DNA of 64,000 nucleotides from Jannaschia sp. M317 (lineage in GTDB: Bacteria; Pseudomonadota; Alphaproteobacteria; Rhodobacterales; Rhodobacteraceae), in contig NZ_CP081155.1 in assembly GCF_025141175.1 (NCBI RefSeq), positions 1,021,001 through 1,085,000 of the forward strand. The letters are read 5' to 3'. The notes under the pieces are model-generated. The model was not told where the DNA came from. It did not search any database and was given only the letters and a program-made list of their open reading frames with translations. Of this stretch, positions 44,726 through 56,855 are shown piece after piece (the stretch's first letter is position 1; the number at the start of each line of letters is the position of its first letter). Made by a program: the position numbers and the translations under genes.

Positions 44726-46915
44726 TTACAGAAAGCTCTGCGGGTCGATGTCGATGCTCAGCCGGGCACTGCGCGGGATCTCGACGCTGGCGACCCAGCG
44801 CGACAAGGCCGATTGCAGGGGGGACTGACGCGGAGCCTTGACCAGCAGGCGGACGCGGTGACGGCCTCGGATCCGGCTGATGGGGGCGGGGGCGGGGCCA
44901 TAGACCTCTGCGCCCGCCTCCTCCAGCATGGCCGACCGGCGTGCCAGGGCGTTGCCAAGATCAAAGGCCACCTGCGCGTCCGGATCGGAAATCACGATCC
45001 CGGCCATCCGGCCGTAGGGGGGCACGCCCGCAGCGCGGCGCTGGGCCGCTTCCTCTTTCAGGAACCCTTCCTCGTCGCCCGCAAGGATCGCGCGGATCAC
45101 CGGGTGGTCCGGTTGATAGGTCTGCAACAAGGCCGTGCCCGGCGCCTCGGCCCGGCCCGCCCGGCCAGACACCTGCCGCATCAGCTGGAACGTCCGCTCC
45201 GCCGCGCGCAGGTCCGATCCCTGCAGCCCCAGGTCCGCGTCGATCACACCCACCAGCGTCAGTTTCGGGAAATTGTGCCCCTTGGCCACCAATTGCGTGC
45301 CGACAATGATGTCTGCGCCGCCCTGGGCGATTTCCTCGACCTTGGCCTTGAGCGCGCGGGCAGAATTGAAAAGGTCCGACGACAGAATCGCCATCCGCGC
45401 CTCTGGGAACAGGCTCGCGACTTCCTCGGCCATGCGTTCCACGCCGGGCCCGACGGGGGCCAGCTTGCCTTCGACCCCGCAGGACGGGCAGGCGTCGGGC
45501 ATCGGGGCGGTTTCGCCGCATTGGTGGCACATCAGCCGTTTCAGAAAGCGGTGCTCGACCATGCGCGCGTCGCATTGGTGGCAGGCGACCTGCTGGCCGC
45601 AGGCCCGGCAGAGCGTCACCGGCGCATAGCCCCGGCGGTTCAGAAAGATCAGAGATTGCTCCCCGTCGATGATCCGCTGCTCGATCGCCTTGCGTAGGGT
45701 GGGTGAAACCCACCGCCCGGCCCCCACTTCCTCTGAGCGCATGTCGATGGTGGCCAGCTTCGGCATGACCGAGACGCCAAAGCGCGAGGTCAGATCGACG
45801 CGGCTGTATTTTCCGGCCTCGACATTGGCCCAGCTTTCCAGGGACGGCGTGGCGGAGGCCAGAACCACCTGCGCCCCTTCGCAGGCAGCGCGCAGAACCG
45901 CCATGTCGCGCGCCGAATAGAGGACGCCGTCCTCTTGCTTGTACGACGTGTCGTGTTCCTCATCCACGACGATCAGGCCCAGATCCCGGAACGGCAGGAA
46001 CAGCGACGACCGCGCGCCGACGATCAGCTTGGCCTGCCCGGTGGCGGATTTGCCCCAGGCGCGGCGGCGTTCGGCCTGGGTCACGCCGGAGTGCCATTCG
46101 GCGGGCCGGGCGCCGAACCGCGCCTCGACCCTTGTCAGGAACTCTGCCGTCAGTGCGATTTCCGGCAACAGGACCAATGCCTGCCGCCCGCGCGCCAGGC
46201 ATTCGGCGACTGCCTCCAGGTAGACTTCGGTCTTGCCGGATCCGGTGACCCCCTTCAGCAAGGTCGTCCCGTAGCCGCCCGATGCCATCGACGCGCGCAG
46301 GGTTTCGGCGGCATCGGCCTGGTCGGGGGCCAGCGGCTTGCTGGGGCGCTGGGGGTCGAGCGGTGGGTAATCGGCGTCGCGCGGCACCGCCTGTTCCAGC
46401 ACCGCGCCAGAGCCAACCAGCCCCTTGACCACGCCCGACGACACCCCCGCCAGGTCCGCCAGTTCCGACAAGGCGAAGATATCGGCAGGCCGGTCGCGCA
46501 GCACCGACAGGACCTTGTCGCGGGCCGCCGTGGCGCGGTCGGGCGTGCCCGTGCCCAGGCCATAGACGCGCCGCTTGCCCGGTGCCTCACCCAGGCCCGG
46601 CGTGCGCATTGCCAGCCGCAGCATCGCGGGCATCGGTGTCAGCGTGTAAGCCGCTGCCCGTTCCAGAAAATCGCGAAACGCCCCGGCCATGGGGGGCACG
46701 TCCAGCACGCGAGCCACGCCGCGCAGCTTTTCCACAGGCCAGTCCCCCGCAGCCGGTCCCCAGACCACGCCCAACACCAGACGGGGACCCAGCGGGACCT
46801 GCACGTAATCGCCCGCCGTCACGCCGCCGTCGGGCGCGCGGTAATCCAGCGCCCGGTCCAGCGGCTGCGTGGTCAGCACGGCGATGGGCGTGCCTTGGGG
46901 GAAGTGGGTCGTCAT
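44726..46915 (-). CDS. priA: Primosomal replication restart helicase PriA
   Basis: PriA reloads the replication machinery at stalled forks. The 729-residue protein has the DNA-binding N-domain first. Walker A is GVTGSGKTE at about 222-230, Walker B is DEEHD, and eight cysteines in [17 protein letters not shown] and [18 protein letters not shown] bind zinc. The helicase segment [22 protein letters not shown] follows. Inside the coding sequence (45693-45714) lies a repeat-like inverted repeat read as RWVSPTLR, just before the zinc domain. ATG 46915 is preferred; ATG 46924 is also possible. Confidence 0.94.
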   Translation of the reverse strand: MTTHFPQGTPIAVLTTQPLDRALDYRAPDGGVTAGDYVQVPLGPRLVLGVVWGPAAGDWPVEKLRGVARVLDVPPMAGAFRDFLERAAAYTLTPMPAMLRLAMRTPGLGEAPGKRRVYGLGTGTPDRATAARDKVLSVLRDRPADIFALSELADLAGVSSGVVKGLVGSGAVLEQAVPRDADYPPLDPQRPSKPLAPDQADAAETLRASMASGGYGTTLLKGVTGSGKTEVYLEAVAECLARGRQALVLLPEIALTAEFLTRVEARFGARPAEWHSGVTQAERRRAWGKSATGQAKLIVGARSSLFLPFRDLGLIVVDEEHDTSYKQEDGVLYSARDMAVLRAACEGAQVVLASATPSLESWANVEAGKYSRVDLTSRFGVSVMPKLATIDMRSEEVGAGRWVSPTLRKAIEQRIIDGEQSLIFLNRRGYAPVTLCRACGQQVACHQCDARMVEHRFLKRLMCHQCGETAPMPDACPSCGVEGKLAPVGPGVERMAEEVASLFPEARMAILSSDLFNSARALKAKVEEIAQGGADIIVGTQLVAKGHNFPKLTLVGVIDADLGLQGSDLRAAERTFQLMRQVSGRAGRAEAPGTALLQTYQPDHPVIRAILAGDEEGFLKEEAAQRRAAGVPPYGRMAGIVISDPDAQVAFDLGNALARRSAMLEEAGAEVYGPAPAPISRIRGRHRVRLLVKAPRQSPLQSALSRWVASVEIPRSARLSIDIDPQSFL
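45693..45714. repeat. CGTAGGG-type inverted repeat inside the priA coding sequence
   Basis: CGTAG is followed by GGTGGGT-GAA-ACCCACC. It is a CGTAGGG-type hairpin like those at 10979 and 44659-44721, here translated in priA as RWVSPTLR at about residues 401-408. It keeps the reading frame. Confidence 0.6.
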
Positions 46916-46954
46916 AGGGTCCATATCGCCCCTTGGCCCCGCACTTGCCAGTGC

Positions 46955-46983
46955 TTGCCGCATGCGATGTCGGGCGGCTAGTG
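46955..46983 (+). promoter_or_regulatory. Candidate promoter upstream of the small secreted protein
   Basis: TTGCCG (46955-46960) and CTAGTG (46978-46983) stand 17 bases apart and fit a sigma-70-type promoter whose -10 carries CTAG. The start of the downstream gene is 28 bases after the -10, with AGGGGA as Shine-Dalgarno. Confidence 0.45.
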
Positions 46984-47010
46984 TCGGGACATTCAGGACA
47001 GGGGATTTCG

Positions 47011-47355
47011 ATGCTCAGGATTCTTGCGACCTTGCTCTTCACCAGCCTCGCCGGGGCCGCCGCCGCCCAGGGCTGCTCCGAGATCCGCTTTGCCCCCGGT
47101 GCTTTCGCGGGCGAAGTCTCGGGCCGCGTGTCGCAGCGTCAGCCGCTCTGCTTCACCTTCGGATCAGGCGCGGGGCAGCAGGCGCGGGTGCAGGTGTTCG
47201 GGTCGAACAACGTATGTTTCAACCTGCGCGGCGTGGCCGATTGTCGGGACGATTTCGTCTTTCGCACCCGCAAGCAGACCTACGTGATCGACGTCAACCA
47301 GCTGTTCGCCGGACCGGGCCACGAGACATTTACCCTGCGTCTGACGATCCGCTAG
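47011..47355 (+). CDS. Small secreted protein of unknown function
   Basis: I do not recognise this 114-residue protein. A signal peptide is visible (MLRILATLLFTSLAGAAAAQG), with cleavage expected after AAAAQ or nearby. The mature part is about 92 residues, holds four cysteines (CSEIRF, LCFTF, VCFNL and DCRDD), which may form two disulfides, and has an alternating strand-like pattern in VQVFGSNNV and FTLRLTIR. It looks like a small beta-rich periplasmic protein. The stop codon is shared in a CTAG with the convergent lysE-type gene. Confidence 0.6.
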   Translation: MLRILATLLFTSLAGAAAAQGCSEIRFAPGAFAGEVSGRVSQRQPLCFTFGSGAGQQARVQVFGSNNVCFNLRGVADCRDDFVFRTRKQTYVIDVNQLFAGPGHETFTLRLTIR

Positions 47356-47981
47356 GCCGTGCGGCGGGTCAGGGCCGTGGCGGCCCCCATCGCAATCAAC
47401 GCGGCGCCCCCAACCCGCCCCATGGCGCGCAACACCGCGGGCCGCTGCAATCCGTCGCGCAGGCGCGCCGCTAGCAAGGCGTAGGCCAGGGCGTTCAGCG
47501 TGGCCAAGCCCACGAAGGTCGCCGTCAGCACGACGAACTGCGGCAACAGCGCCGCGGTGGGATCGATGAATTGCGGCACGAAGGCGATGAAGAACACGAT
47601 GCTTTTGGGGTTGAGCGCGGTGACCAGCGCTGCATGGCCAAACACGGCACGGGGGGCGATGTCGCCCTGCCCACCGACGGTGCCCAGTGTCATCGCCCCG
47701 GCAGAACGCCAGAGCTTCCAGCCCATCCAGATCAGATAGGCCGCCCCGATCCATTTCAGCACCGTGAACAGCGTGGCCGAGGCCAGGACCAGCGCGCCCA
47801 GCCCCGCCAGCGAGGCTGTCATCGCCACCGCATCACCCACCGCAACCCCGCCCGCAGAGGCCAGTGCGACGCGACGGCCCTGCGACAAGGCATAGGACAT
47901 CACCAGAAGGATCGTCGGTCCGGGAATCATCAAGAGCGCGGTCGAAGCGGCGGCGAAAGTCAGCCAGAGCGTAAGGTCCAA
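47352..47981 (-). CDS. LysE/RhtB-family amino acid exporter
   Basis: The 209-residue protein has six hydrophobic segments and the LysE-family signature FAAASTALLMIPGPTILLVMSYALSQG. LNPKSIVFFIAFVPQFID follows in the middle. Exporters of this family remove excess amino acids such as homoserine, threonine or lysine; the substrate here is unknown. It is divergent from transaldolase by 106 bp, with a LacI-type palindrome in between that may control one or both genes. Confidence 0.88.
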   Translation of the reverse strand: MDLTLWLTFAAASTALLMIPGPTILLVMSYALSQGRRVALASAGGVAVGDAVAMTASLAGLGALVLASATLFTVLKWIGAAYLIWMGWKLWRSAGAMTLGTVGGQGDIAPRAVFGHAALVTALNPKSIVFFIAFVPQFIDPTAALLPQFVVLTATFVGLATLNALAYALLAARLRDGLQRPAVLRAMGRVGGAALIAMGAATALTRRTA

Positions 47982-47998
47982 GGTGGATTTTCCAGTAT

Positions 47999-48010
47999 GT
48001 TAGCGCTAAC
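47999..48010. promoter_or_regulatory. LacI-family-type operator palindrome upstream of transaldolase
   Basis: GTTAGCGCTAAC is a perfect 12-bp palindrome of the kind bound by LacI-family regulators (CG in the centre, TTAGC half-sites). It lies in the 106-bp gap between divergent lysE-type and fsa genes, 78 bases before fsa. No LacI gene is in the window, so the regulator is elsewhere. Confidence 0.65.
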
Positions 48011-48087
48011 GTCCGCGCAGATGGTCCATTCAGGTCTCTGCTGACCTAGGTTAGGGATCAGCCAACCGCAAACTTGCCGAGGACACC

Positions 48088-48741
48088 ATGAAATTCTTCG
48101 TAGACACCGCCGACATCGACGCCATTCGCGAACTCAACGATCTGGGGATGGTTGACGGCGTGACCACCAACCCGTCGCTGATCCTGAAATCGGGTCGCGA
48201 CATCATCGAGGCCACGAAGGAGATCTGCGATCTGGTCGACGGTCCCGTTTCCGCCGAGGTGGTGGCCACCGATTTCGATCAGATGCTCAAGGAAGGCGAG
48301 CATCTCGCCACCATCGCGCCGAACGTCTGCGTCAAGGTGCCCCTGACCTGGGCCGGCCTGAAGGTCTGCAAGATCCTGTCGGGCAAGGGCACCAAGGTGA
48401 ACGTGACGCTTTGCTTCTCGGCCAATCAGGCCCTGTTGGCGGCAAAGGCGGGGGCGACGTTCATCTCGCCGTTCATCGGGCGGCTTGATGATCTGAACAT
48501 CGACGGCATGGACCTGATCGGCGACATCCGCACCATCTACGACAACTACGACATCTCGACCGAGATCCTGGCCGCCTCGATCCGGTCGCCCAACCACATG
48601 AAGGACGCGGCGCTGATCGGGGCCGATGTGGCGACTGCCCCTCCGGGCGTGATCAAGAACATGATCAACCACCCGCTGACCGCCAGCGGCCTGGCGCAAT
48701 TCGTCAAGGACGCCGACGAAGCGGGCATCAAGATCGTCTGA
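48088..48741 (+). CDS. fsa: Transaldolase (fructose-6-phosphate aldolase type)
   Basis: This 217-residue small transaldolase moves or releases dihydroxyacetone units in the pentose phosphate pathway. It begins [31 protein letters not shown]. The Schiff-base lysine lies in VCVKVPLT (Lys83), followed by [33 protein letters not shown]. The length and wording match the short Fsa/TalC-like group. A 12-base-stem terminator follows about 50 bases after the stop. A LacI-type operator lies upstream, so sugar-dependent control is likely. Confidence 0.93.
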   Translation: MKFFVDTADIDAIRELNDLGMVDGVTTNPSLILKSGRDIIEATKEICDLVDGPVSAEVVATDFDQMLKEGEHLATIAPNVCVKVPLTWAGLKVCKILSGKGTKVNVTLCFSANQALLAAKAGATFISPFIGRLDDLNIDGMDLIGDIRTIYDNYDISTEILAASIRSPNHMKDAALIGADVATAPPGVIKNMINHPLTASGLAQFVKDADEAGIKIV

Positions 48742-48793
48742 CCTCGCTATTTTCGGGGGGCCGACAGGCCACACCTTGTTTTGAAATCGCCGG

Positions 48794-48825
48794 GGGCGGC
48801 GCGATTTTCGGATCGCGCCGCCCTT
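48794..48825 (+). terminator. Strong terminator after fsa
   Basis: GGGCGGCGCGAT and ATCGCGCCGCCC form a perfect 12-base stem around a six-base loop TTTCGG, followed by TT. It is a clear rho-independent-type structure between fsa and the DUF484 gene, although the T-run is short. Confidence 0.85.
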
Positions 48826-48872
48826 CGTCATGTTACCCGGATGAAAATCGGCACAAGACCGGAGCAGAGCAG

Positions 48873-49571
48873 ATGTCAGATTCCACCGCACAGGCGGTCA
48901 CCCAGGATTGGCGCGACCGGATCCTCAGCGACCCAGAAATGATCCTGGAGGATCGCGACCTGATGCGCGCCCTGATCGCGGCGAACGAACGCGCGATGGG
49001 GCAGAACATCGTCGACATGCGCGGCATCGCGATGGAACGGCTGGAGGCCCGGCTGGACCGGCTGGAAGACACCCATCGCAGCGTCATCGCGGCCGCCTAT
49101 GAAAACCTGGCCGGCACCAACCAGATCAACCGCTGCGTGCTGCGCCTGCTGGATTGCGCCGGATTTGGCGAGCTGTTGCAGACCCTGGTCAAGGACCTGC
49201 CGGAAATCCTGCGCGTCGACCGCATCCGCCTCGCCCTCGAAAGCGCGGAGCCGTCGGAGGCCCCGCATGCCGCCGTGGCCGTCGTGCCCGCAGGTTTCGT
49301 CAAGGGCTACATCACCCAGGACCGCGACGTGCCCATGCGTCTTGTCACCTTGCGCCAATGCGCGCCCGCCTCCGCCGAGTTGTTCGGCGACGAAGCGGAA
49401 TGGATCAGGTCCGAGGCGCTGCTGAAACTGGACCTTGGGGCGGGCCGTATGCCGGCGCTGCTGGCCTTCGGGTCCGAGGATCCGCACCAGTTCCGCGTCA
49501 ACCAGGGGACGGAGCTTTTGACGTTCTTCACGGGCGTCTTCGAAAGGCTGGCGAAACGGCACCTGGGCTAG
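48873..49571 (+). CDS. DUF484 family protein
   Basis: The 232-residue protein has an N-terminal helical part with DWRDRILSDPEMILEDRDLMRALIAANE, the DUF484 opening. The second half resembles a GAF-like fold with LLQTLVKDLPEILRVDRIRLAL. DUF484 stands next to xerC in many proteobacteria, as here, where the xerC start is four bases past its stop. Its role in recombination or chromosome handling is unknown. Confidence 0.88.
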   Translation: MSDSTAQAVTQDWRDRILSDPEMILEDRDLMRALIAANERAMGQNIVDMRGIAMERLEARLDRLEDTHRSVIAAAYENLAGTNQINRCVLRLLDCAGFGELLQTLVKDLPEILRVDRIRLALESAEPSEAPHAAVAVVPAGFVKGYITQDRDVPMRLVTLRQCAPASAELFGDEAEWIRSEALLKLDLGAGRMPALLAFGSEDPHQFRVNQGTELLTFFTGVFERLAKRHLG

Positions 49572-49575
49572 GCGC

Positions 49576-50502
49576 GTGACGCTCGACATCAGTCCGGGGG
49601 CCCGCGACGCGCTAGAGGCCTGGCTGTCCCATCTGCGCGGTTTGGACGGCGCTGCGGAAAACACGCTGACCGCCTATGGGCGCGACGTGACGGCATTTCT
49701 TGCATTCCACGCAGGCCACAGGGGCGGGCCGATGGGCCTGGCAGAGATCGGGCGCATCGGGACCCCCGACATGCGCGCCTGGATGGCGGCAGAGCGGATG
49801 CGCGGCACGGCGGCCCGGTCCGTCGCGCGGCGCCTGTCCGCCGTCAAGAGCTTTACCCGTTGGCTGTCAGAGCGGGAGGGCTTCGATCCCACCGCAATCC
49901 TGTCGGCCCGCGCCCCCAAGTTCCGCAAGCCGTTGCCGCGTCCGCTGGCGCAGGACGCCGCAAAGGAGCTGATCGAGACCGTCGCCCATCAGCACACAAC
50001 CCCCTGGATCGCTGCCCGTGACGTGGCCGTGGTCACCGTTCTCTATGGATGCGGGCTGCGCATTTCCGAGGGGCTGGGCCTGACCGGGGCGGACGCGCCC
50101 CTGCCTGACGTGCTGCGTATTCGCGGCAAGGGCGGGAAGGAGCGGATCGTGCCGGTCCTGCCCGCCGCACGGATTGCGGTCGATCGCTATGTCGCGGCCT
50201 GTCCGTTCGACTTGACGCCCACCGGCCCGCTGTTCCGGGGCGCGCGGGGGGGCGCGCTCAACCCGACGCTGATTTCGGGCGTCGTGGCCCGGGCGCGGAT
50301 GCAGCTGGGCCTGCCGTCTTCGGCCACGCCCCATGCTCTGCGCCACAGCTTCGCGACCCACCTCCTGGAGGCGGGTGGCGATCTGCGCGCCATTCAGGAG
50401 CTGTTGGGCCACGCCTCGCTCTCGACGACGCAGGCCTATACCGCGGTGGACACGGTCCACCTGATGGAGGCCTACGCCCGCGCGCATCCCCACGGGCGGT
50501 GA
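49576..50502 (+). CDS. xerC: Tyrosine recombinase XerC
   Basis: XerC, with XerD, resolves chromosome dimers at dif. The 308-residue protein starts at GTG 49576. Catalytic residues can be placed: Arg162 in CGLRISEGL, Lys185 in RGKGGKER, His253 and Arg256 in HALRHSF, His279 in LLGHASLSTTQ and Tyr288 in AYT. The N-terminal core-binding domain has LTAYGRDVTAFLAFHAGHRGG. It is a housekeeping recombinase rather than a phage integrase, as shown by the DUF484 neighbour. It is convergent with ridA. Confidence 0.92.
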   Translation: MTLDISPGARDALEAWLSHLRGLDGAAENTLTAYGRDVTAFLAFHAGHRGGPMGLAEIGRIGTPDMRAWMAAERMRGTAARSVARRLSAVKSFTRWLSEREGFDPTAILSARAPKFRKPLPRPLAQDAAKELIETVAHQHTTPWIAARDVAVVTVLYGCGLRISEGLGLTGADAPLPDVLRIRGKGGKERIVPVLPAARIAVDRYVAACPFDLTPTGPLFRGARGGALNPTLISGVVARARMQLGLPSSATPHALRHSFATHLLEAGGDLRAIQELLGHASLSTTQAYTAVDTVHLMEAYARAHPHGR

Positions 50503-50525
50503 CGAAGGTTCCGCGAAAGCCCCGG

Positions 50526-50864
50526 TCAGGCTGCGGCTGTGATGATCACTTCGACCCGGAGCGCGGGCGTGGCCAGCTTGGCCTCGCCGCAGGCGCGCGC
50601 GGGCGCATGTCCCTCGGGCACCCAGGCGTCCCAGACCGCGTTCATTTCTGCAAAGTCGGCCATGTCGGCCAGCCAGATGACGGCTTGCAGGATGTTTTCC
50701 CGCCCGATGCCGCATTCCGTCAGCAGGGCATCGACACGGCCCAACATGTCGCGCGTCTGTTCTGTCGTGGTCTCGCCCGAGCCGACCTGACCGGCCAGGT
50801 AGATCGTGTCCCCGTGGCGGACGATCTGGCTCATCCGTTGGGTCGTGTGTTTGCGTTCGATCAT
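50526..50864 (-). CDS. RidA family protein
   Basis: The 112-residue protein belongs to the RidA/YjgF group, which removes reactive enamine or imine intermediates. The first part reads [26 protein letters not shown] and the later segment is [43 protein letters not shown]. An arginine expected to bind the carboxylate lies in [10 protein letters not shown]. It is probably cotranscribed with the SDR gene two bases away. It converges on xerC with a 23-bp gap. Confidence 0.88.
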   Translation of the reverse strand: MIERKHTTQRMSQIVRHGDTIYLAGQVGSGETTTEQTRDMLGRVDALLTECGIGRENILQAVIWLADMADFAEMNAVWDAWVPEGHAPARACGEAKLATPALRVEVIITAAA

Positions 50865-50866
50865 TT

Positions 50867-51607
50867 TTACACCGTGTAGTTGAGGCCGAGGCGTCCGCCG
50901 TCGACATAGATGGTTTCGCCCGTGATGTAGCTGGCCTTGGACGAGGCAAGAAAGGCTACGACGTCGCCGATTTCCCGTGCGGTGCCCGGTCGCTTGAGCG
51001 GGGTGCGCGACATGGCCCGGTCAAAGGCGGCGGGATCGGCGTTCACGGCGGCCATCATGGCCGTGTCGATGCTGCCGGGGCCTACCGCATTGACGCGGAT
51101 ATTGTGTGGGGCCAGTGCCAGCGATGCCACCTTGGTCAACTGCATGACGCCGCCCTTGGACGCGCAGTAGCCTGCAATCGCCGGTATCGCGACCTGCGCG
51201 TTGATCGAGGACATGTTGACGACCGCGCCTGCGATGCCCTTGGCCACCATGGTCTTGGCGGCGCGCTGCGTGGCCAGGAAAACCCCCACGAGGTTGACGT
51301 CGAGAACCTTGCGGAAGTCCGCCTCCGTCATTTCGAGGAAGTCGGCCCCGATGGCGATACCCGCGTTGTTGACCAGCACGCTGGGCGCCCCGACCTCCGC
51401 CTCCATCCGGTCGAACAATTCGGTGATCTGCGACGGGTCGCCCATGTCGCAGACATAGCCGATGCCGCCCAACGCCTTGGCAGTGTCGTGCACCGACGGG
51501 TCGATGTCGGCCAGAACGACGCGGCAGCCGTCCTCGGCCAGGGCCTCGGCGCAGGCGCGGCCGATGCCTTGGGCGGCCCCGGTGATAAGTGCGATACGGT
51601 CGGTCAT
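50867..51607 (-). CDS. Short-chain dehydrogenase/reductase
   Basis: The 246-residue enzyme has the classical SDR layout: NAD(P)-binding TGAAQGIG near the start, and the NNAG motif in [14 protein letters not shown]. The Ser-Tyr-Lys region reads [23 protein letters not shown] (YCASK) and PGSIDTAMM follows. [15 protein letters not shown] ends the core. The substrate is unknown; ADIDPS after the second strand favours NAD over NADP. The pairing with RidA two bases downstream suggests shared handling of a reactive intermediate, which is inferred. Confidence 0.88.
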   Translation of the reverse strand: MTDRIALITGAAQGIGRACAEALAEDGCRVVLADIDPSVHDTAKALGGIGYVCDMGDPSQITELFDRMEAEVGAPSVLVNNAGIAIGADFLEMTEADFRKVLDVNLVGVFLATQRAAKTMVAKGIAGAVVNMSSINAQVAIPAIAGYCASKGGVMQLTKVASLALAPHNIRVNAVGPGSIDTAMMAAVNADPAAFDRAMSRTPLKRPGTAREIGDVVAFLASSKASYITGETIYVDGGRLGLNYTV

Positions 51608-51655
51608 GGCGTGCCTCCTGGTTTTTGCCCTGCATGACCGGGCAAAAGGCACGCG

Positions 51656-52582
51656 TCAACGGATTGAAATACGCGTCTCGATCCGGTCCAGCATCTGTCC
51701 GTCCCGAAACAGGGTCGCCGTGCCGGTGTAAACACCCCCCCGCCATCGCGCGCCCGTCAGGCGGCGGCCTGCGGCCCGGAAAAGCTCCGCCTGTGTCCGA
51801 TCCAGTGTTGCGTCGTGTTGCAGCACGTCGCGCCCGTTCGGGCCCGTGATCCGCAGCGCGATGACATCGCCCACGCGCCCGCCAAACATCGCGGCCCAGA
51901 CCACCAGGGCCGGGGCGTCAGCCGCAAGCGACGGGGCATCGGCGGTGCCAGCCTTGACCTCGGTGAACTGGGGAACGTCGTCCGAGACACCGATCGACAG
52001 GAACCCACCGGGTTCATAGGCAGGCGGTTCGGCCCAGAGACGATCCACAAAGGGATCCACGACGACACCGTGCCTGCGCACCGACAGGTGGACATGGGGG
52101 AATTGGGTCAGGCCCGACAGGCCAATCCGTCCGACGATCTGCCCGGCTTCGATGATCTCGCCCACGCGCGGCAGAACGGACCCTTCGGCCAGGTGGCAAA
52201 GCTGCGTCTGCCAGCCGTCGCCATGGTCGAGCACGACACCGTTCCCGCATTCGCGTCCCGAAACCGTTGCTGCGTCAGTGACCAACTGATCCGGCATGTC
52301 ATTGCGAAGGCCCAGAACGCGGCCGGTCGCCGGGGCCCGCACCGGAACGCCGGCGTCCATGGCCTCCTGGTCGGGAAGGCGAAAATCGGTGCCCTTGTGG
52401 CCGTCATAGCTGAGCGGGCCACCGGTGTAGTCGCGCGCACCGGGGCCAGGATCCGCATCGACGTATTGCTGGATAAAGCAGCTCACTCCGAAGGTGCAGT
52501 CAATCGGCACGCGCAGGACAGGCGGGGCCGCCCAGCCGGGGCCGACGGACAGGAACAGACAGAACAGGGATAGCAGACGCAT
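51656..52582 (-). CDS. M23-family metallopeptidase (LytM/lysostaphin fold)
   Basis: The 308-residue protein starts with a signal peptide ending in GPGWAAPP. The M23 domain has HKGTDFRLPD and HVHLSVRRHG, which hold the zinc ligands. An additional 120-residue C-terminal part after IGVSDDVPQFTEVKAG has no assigned fold. M23 enzymes cut peptidoglycan cross-links or modulate such enzymes. It is 117 bp from the clpA end, so the two are separate units. Confidence 0.88.
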   Translation of the reverse strand: MRLLSLFCLFLSVGPGWAAPPVLRVPIDCTFGVSCFIQQYVDADPGPGARDYTGGPLSYDGHKGTDFRLPDQEAMDAGVPVRAPATGRVLGLRNDMPDQLVTDAATVSGRECGNGVVLDHGDGWQTQLCHLAEGSVLPRVGEIIEAGQIVGRIGLSGLTQFPHVHLSVRRHGVVVDPFVDRLWAEPPAYEPGGFLSIGVSDDVPQFTEVKAGTADAPSLAADAPALVVWAAMFGGRVGDVIALRITGPNGRDVLQHDATLDRTQAELFRAAGRRLTGARWRGGVYTGTATLFRDGQMLDRIETRISIR

Positions 52583-52645
52583 GGGGTGAACCGCTTGGAT
52601 ACATCGGGCGGGATCGCGCCCCGCGCCTGACCATCGTGAGAGTGA

Positions 52646-52680
52646 AAAATGCGAACGGGCGCACCTTGCGGCGCGCCCGT
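52646..52680 (-). terminator. Terminator after clpA
   Basis: ACGGGCGC and GCGCCCGT form an eight-base stem, and the minus strand then reads TTCGCATTTTTC. This is a fair rho-independent terminator about 20 bases past the clpA stop. Confidence 0.8.
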
Positions 52681-52700
52681 CTGCTTGAAGCGTGGCGAGA

Positions 52701-55034
<2,334 letters not shown>

Positions 55035-55183
55035 GGTGTTCTCCTTAGCCGTCGGCGCGTCATGGGAGTATGACACGCGTCTTATTAAGTTTTGGTTGTC
55101 ACCCGCCGGGCTTCAACCCCTTTTCTCTGTCCGTGACGTTTCTGTGACGGGGAAGTGATGCGCAATTGACCCGCAGTGGCGCA

Positions 55184-55945
55184 TTAAAATGCGTCCTTTG
55201 CATGGCGCGCAGCTGCAAAGGTTTCGGGGTCGGTCTGTCCGATGGTTCCGGTCGCGGCCTTCAGGGTGTCGGTATGGCTGCGCAGGAACGGGTTGGTGTG
55301 ACGTTCGGATGCCAAGGTGGACGGGACAGAAGGCACACCCTCCGCCCGAAGTCGCTCAACCTCGGCTATACGTGATTTAATCTCCGCGCTCTCTGGTTCA
55401 AGGGAGGCTGCGAAAGCCAGGTTGCTGGCAGTGTATTCATGCCCCGAGGCGATCAGCATGTCCCCCGGCAGGCTGGCGAACTGCGCGAGGCTGGCGTGCA
55501 TCTGATCGGGCGTGCCCTCGAACAGGCGACCACAGCCAGCCGCCATCAGGCTGTCGCCGGTAAAGGCCACGTCGTCGAACACATAGGCGATGTGACCAAG
55601 GGTGTGACCAGAGACGTCCCAGACCTGCGCCGGGGCTCCGCCAATCTCGATCGTCTGGCCTGCCGCGACCGAGTGGTCCAGGGGGGGCAGGCGGTGGGCA
55701 TCGGCCTGCGCGCCCCAGACCTGCGCGCCCGTAGCGGCAACCAGGTCGGCGACCCCGTCGACGTGATCCCAGTGGTGATGCGTCAGCAGGATATCGGTCA
55801 GCGTCAGGCCCGCGTCCCTCAGCGCCGCCAGGATCGGGGCCGCGTCCGGGACATCGACAACCGCGACCCGGTCACCGGTGCGAAAGATATAGGCATAATT
55901 GTCCGACAGGCATGGGACGGTGATAAGCGTTTCCGCGATGGTCAT
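55184..55945 (-). CDS. gloB: Hydroxyacylglutathione hydrolase (glyoxalase II)
   Basis: GloB hydrolyses S-D-lactoylglutathione to lactate and glutathione in methylglyoxal detoxification. The 253-residue protein has the metallo-beta-lactamase motif TILLTHHHWDHVDG (THHHWDH), then GHTLGHIAY and GHEYTASNL with later metal ligands. LSDNYAYIF and AAGCGRLFEG are typical. It is divergent from a methyltransferase 58 bp away, a pairing common in this family of bacteria. It runs in the same direction as clpA. Confidence 0.94.
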   Translation of the reverse strand: MTIAETLITVPCLSDNYAYIFRTGDRVAVVDVPDAAPILAALRDAGLTLTDILLTHHHWDHVDGVADLVAATGAQVWGAQADAHRLPPLDHSVAAGQTIEIGGAPAQVWDVSGHTLGHIAYVFDDVAFTGDSLMAAGCGRLFEGTPDQMHASLAQFASLPGDMLIASGHEYTASNLAFAASLEPESAEIKSRIAEVERLRAEGVPSVPSTLASERHTNPFLRSHTDTLKAATGTIGQTDPETFAAARHAKDAF

Positions 55946-56003
55946 GGCATTCTCCGGCTGGCGTTGTAAGCATGGCAGCTAGTCAACGGGGGGCAATGCC
56001 CAA

Positions 56004-56756
56004 ATGCATCTCGACGTGGTGGATCTGCGCCGGTTCTACTACCGCACCCGTCTGGGGCGCGCGGCGCAAAAGGCCGTGCGCGACAAACTGGTGGAGCTGT
56101 GGCCAGAGGCCCATGGCCAGACGGTCGCGGGTTTCGGTTTTGCGGTGCCGCTGCTGCGGCCCTTCCTGTCCGACGCGCGCCGGGTCGTCGGCCTGATGCC
56201 CGCGCCGCAGGGGGTCATGCACTGGCCTGCGGGCATGGCCAATGTCTCGGTTCTGGTCGAGGACGCGCTTTGGCCGCTGGACACGGGATCGGTCGACAAG
56301 CTGGTGCTGATGCACGGGTTGGAGACGTCAGAGACGCCGACCGCCGTTCTGGACGAATGCGCCCGCGTCCTGGGACCGGGCGGGCGCGCGGTGTTCGTGG
56401 TGCCCAACCGCTCGGGCCTGTGGGCGCGGCGGGACGGGACGCCATTCGGCTTTGGTCGGCCCTATTCCATCGGCCAGCTCGAGGCGCAGGTGGAAGCGGC
56501 CGGCCTTGTAGCGGAACGCCATGCTGCCGCGTTGTTTGCCCCGCCAAGCGAAAGCAAGTTCTGGCTTCGGTTCGGCGGGTTGCTGGAGCGATTCGGTCAA
56601 AGGCTTTCGCGGTCCGGCGGCGGGGGCGTCATCTTGCTGGAGGTGCGCAAGCAGGTGCCCGCGCGGCCCCGGACCGGCCTGGCCGAACGCGTCCGCCGCC
56701 CGCTGCGCGTCCTCGAAGGCGTGCCCGAGCCGCGCCCGGCCAGCCGCATCCGTTGA
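56004..56756 (+). CDS. SAM-dependent methyltransferase divergent from gloB
   Basis: The 250-residue protein is a class I methyltransferase-like protein. [34 protein letters not shown] opens it. The SAM-binding region is less clear than in Ubi[16 protein letters not shown], then [20 protein letters not shown] and [27 protein letters not shown]. The family stands next to gloB in many alphaproteobacteria. The methyl acceptor is unknown. Its tail (about residues 205-250) is Arg/Pro-rich. Confidence 0.82.
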   Translation: MHLDVVDLRRFYYRTRLGRAAQKAVRDKLVELWPEAHGQTVAGFGFAVPLLRPFLSDARRVVGLMPAPQGVMHWPAGMANVSVLVEDALWPLDTGSVDKLVLMHGLETSETPTAVLDECARVLGPGGRAVFVVPNRSGLWARRDGTPFGFGRPYSIGQLEAQVEAAGLVAERHAAALFAPPSESKFWLRFGGLLERFGQRLSRSGGGGVILLEVRKQVPARPRTGLAERVRRPLRVLEGVPEPRPASRIR

Positions 56757-56855
56757 CAGATCAGCCGACCGCAGACCGGGCAGGCGGCGGTTCGGCCTTC
56801 GGTCCCCGTGCGTCCCGCACCCACGGGCCTCGACCCGATCAAAAGACCTGACCCC

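Noticed and set aside
49576..50502. Phage or integrative-element integrase
   Set aside because: The tyrosine recombinase follows DUF484 and is XerC-like in length and active-site wording; no attachment site, tRNA or phage gene is near.
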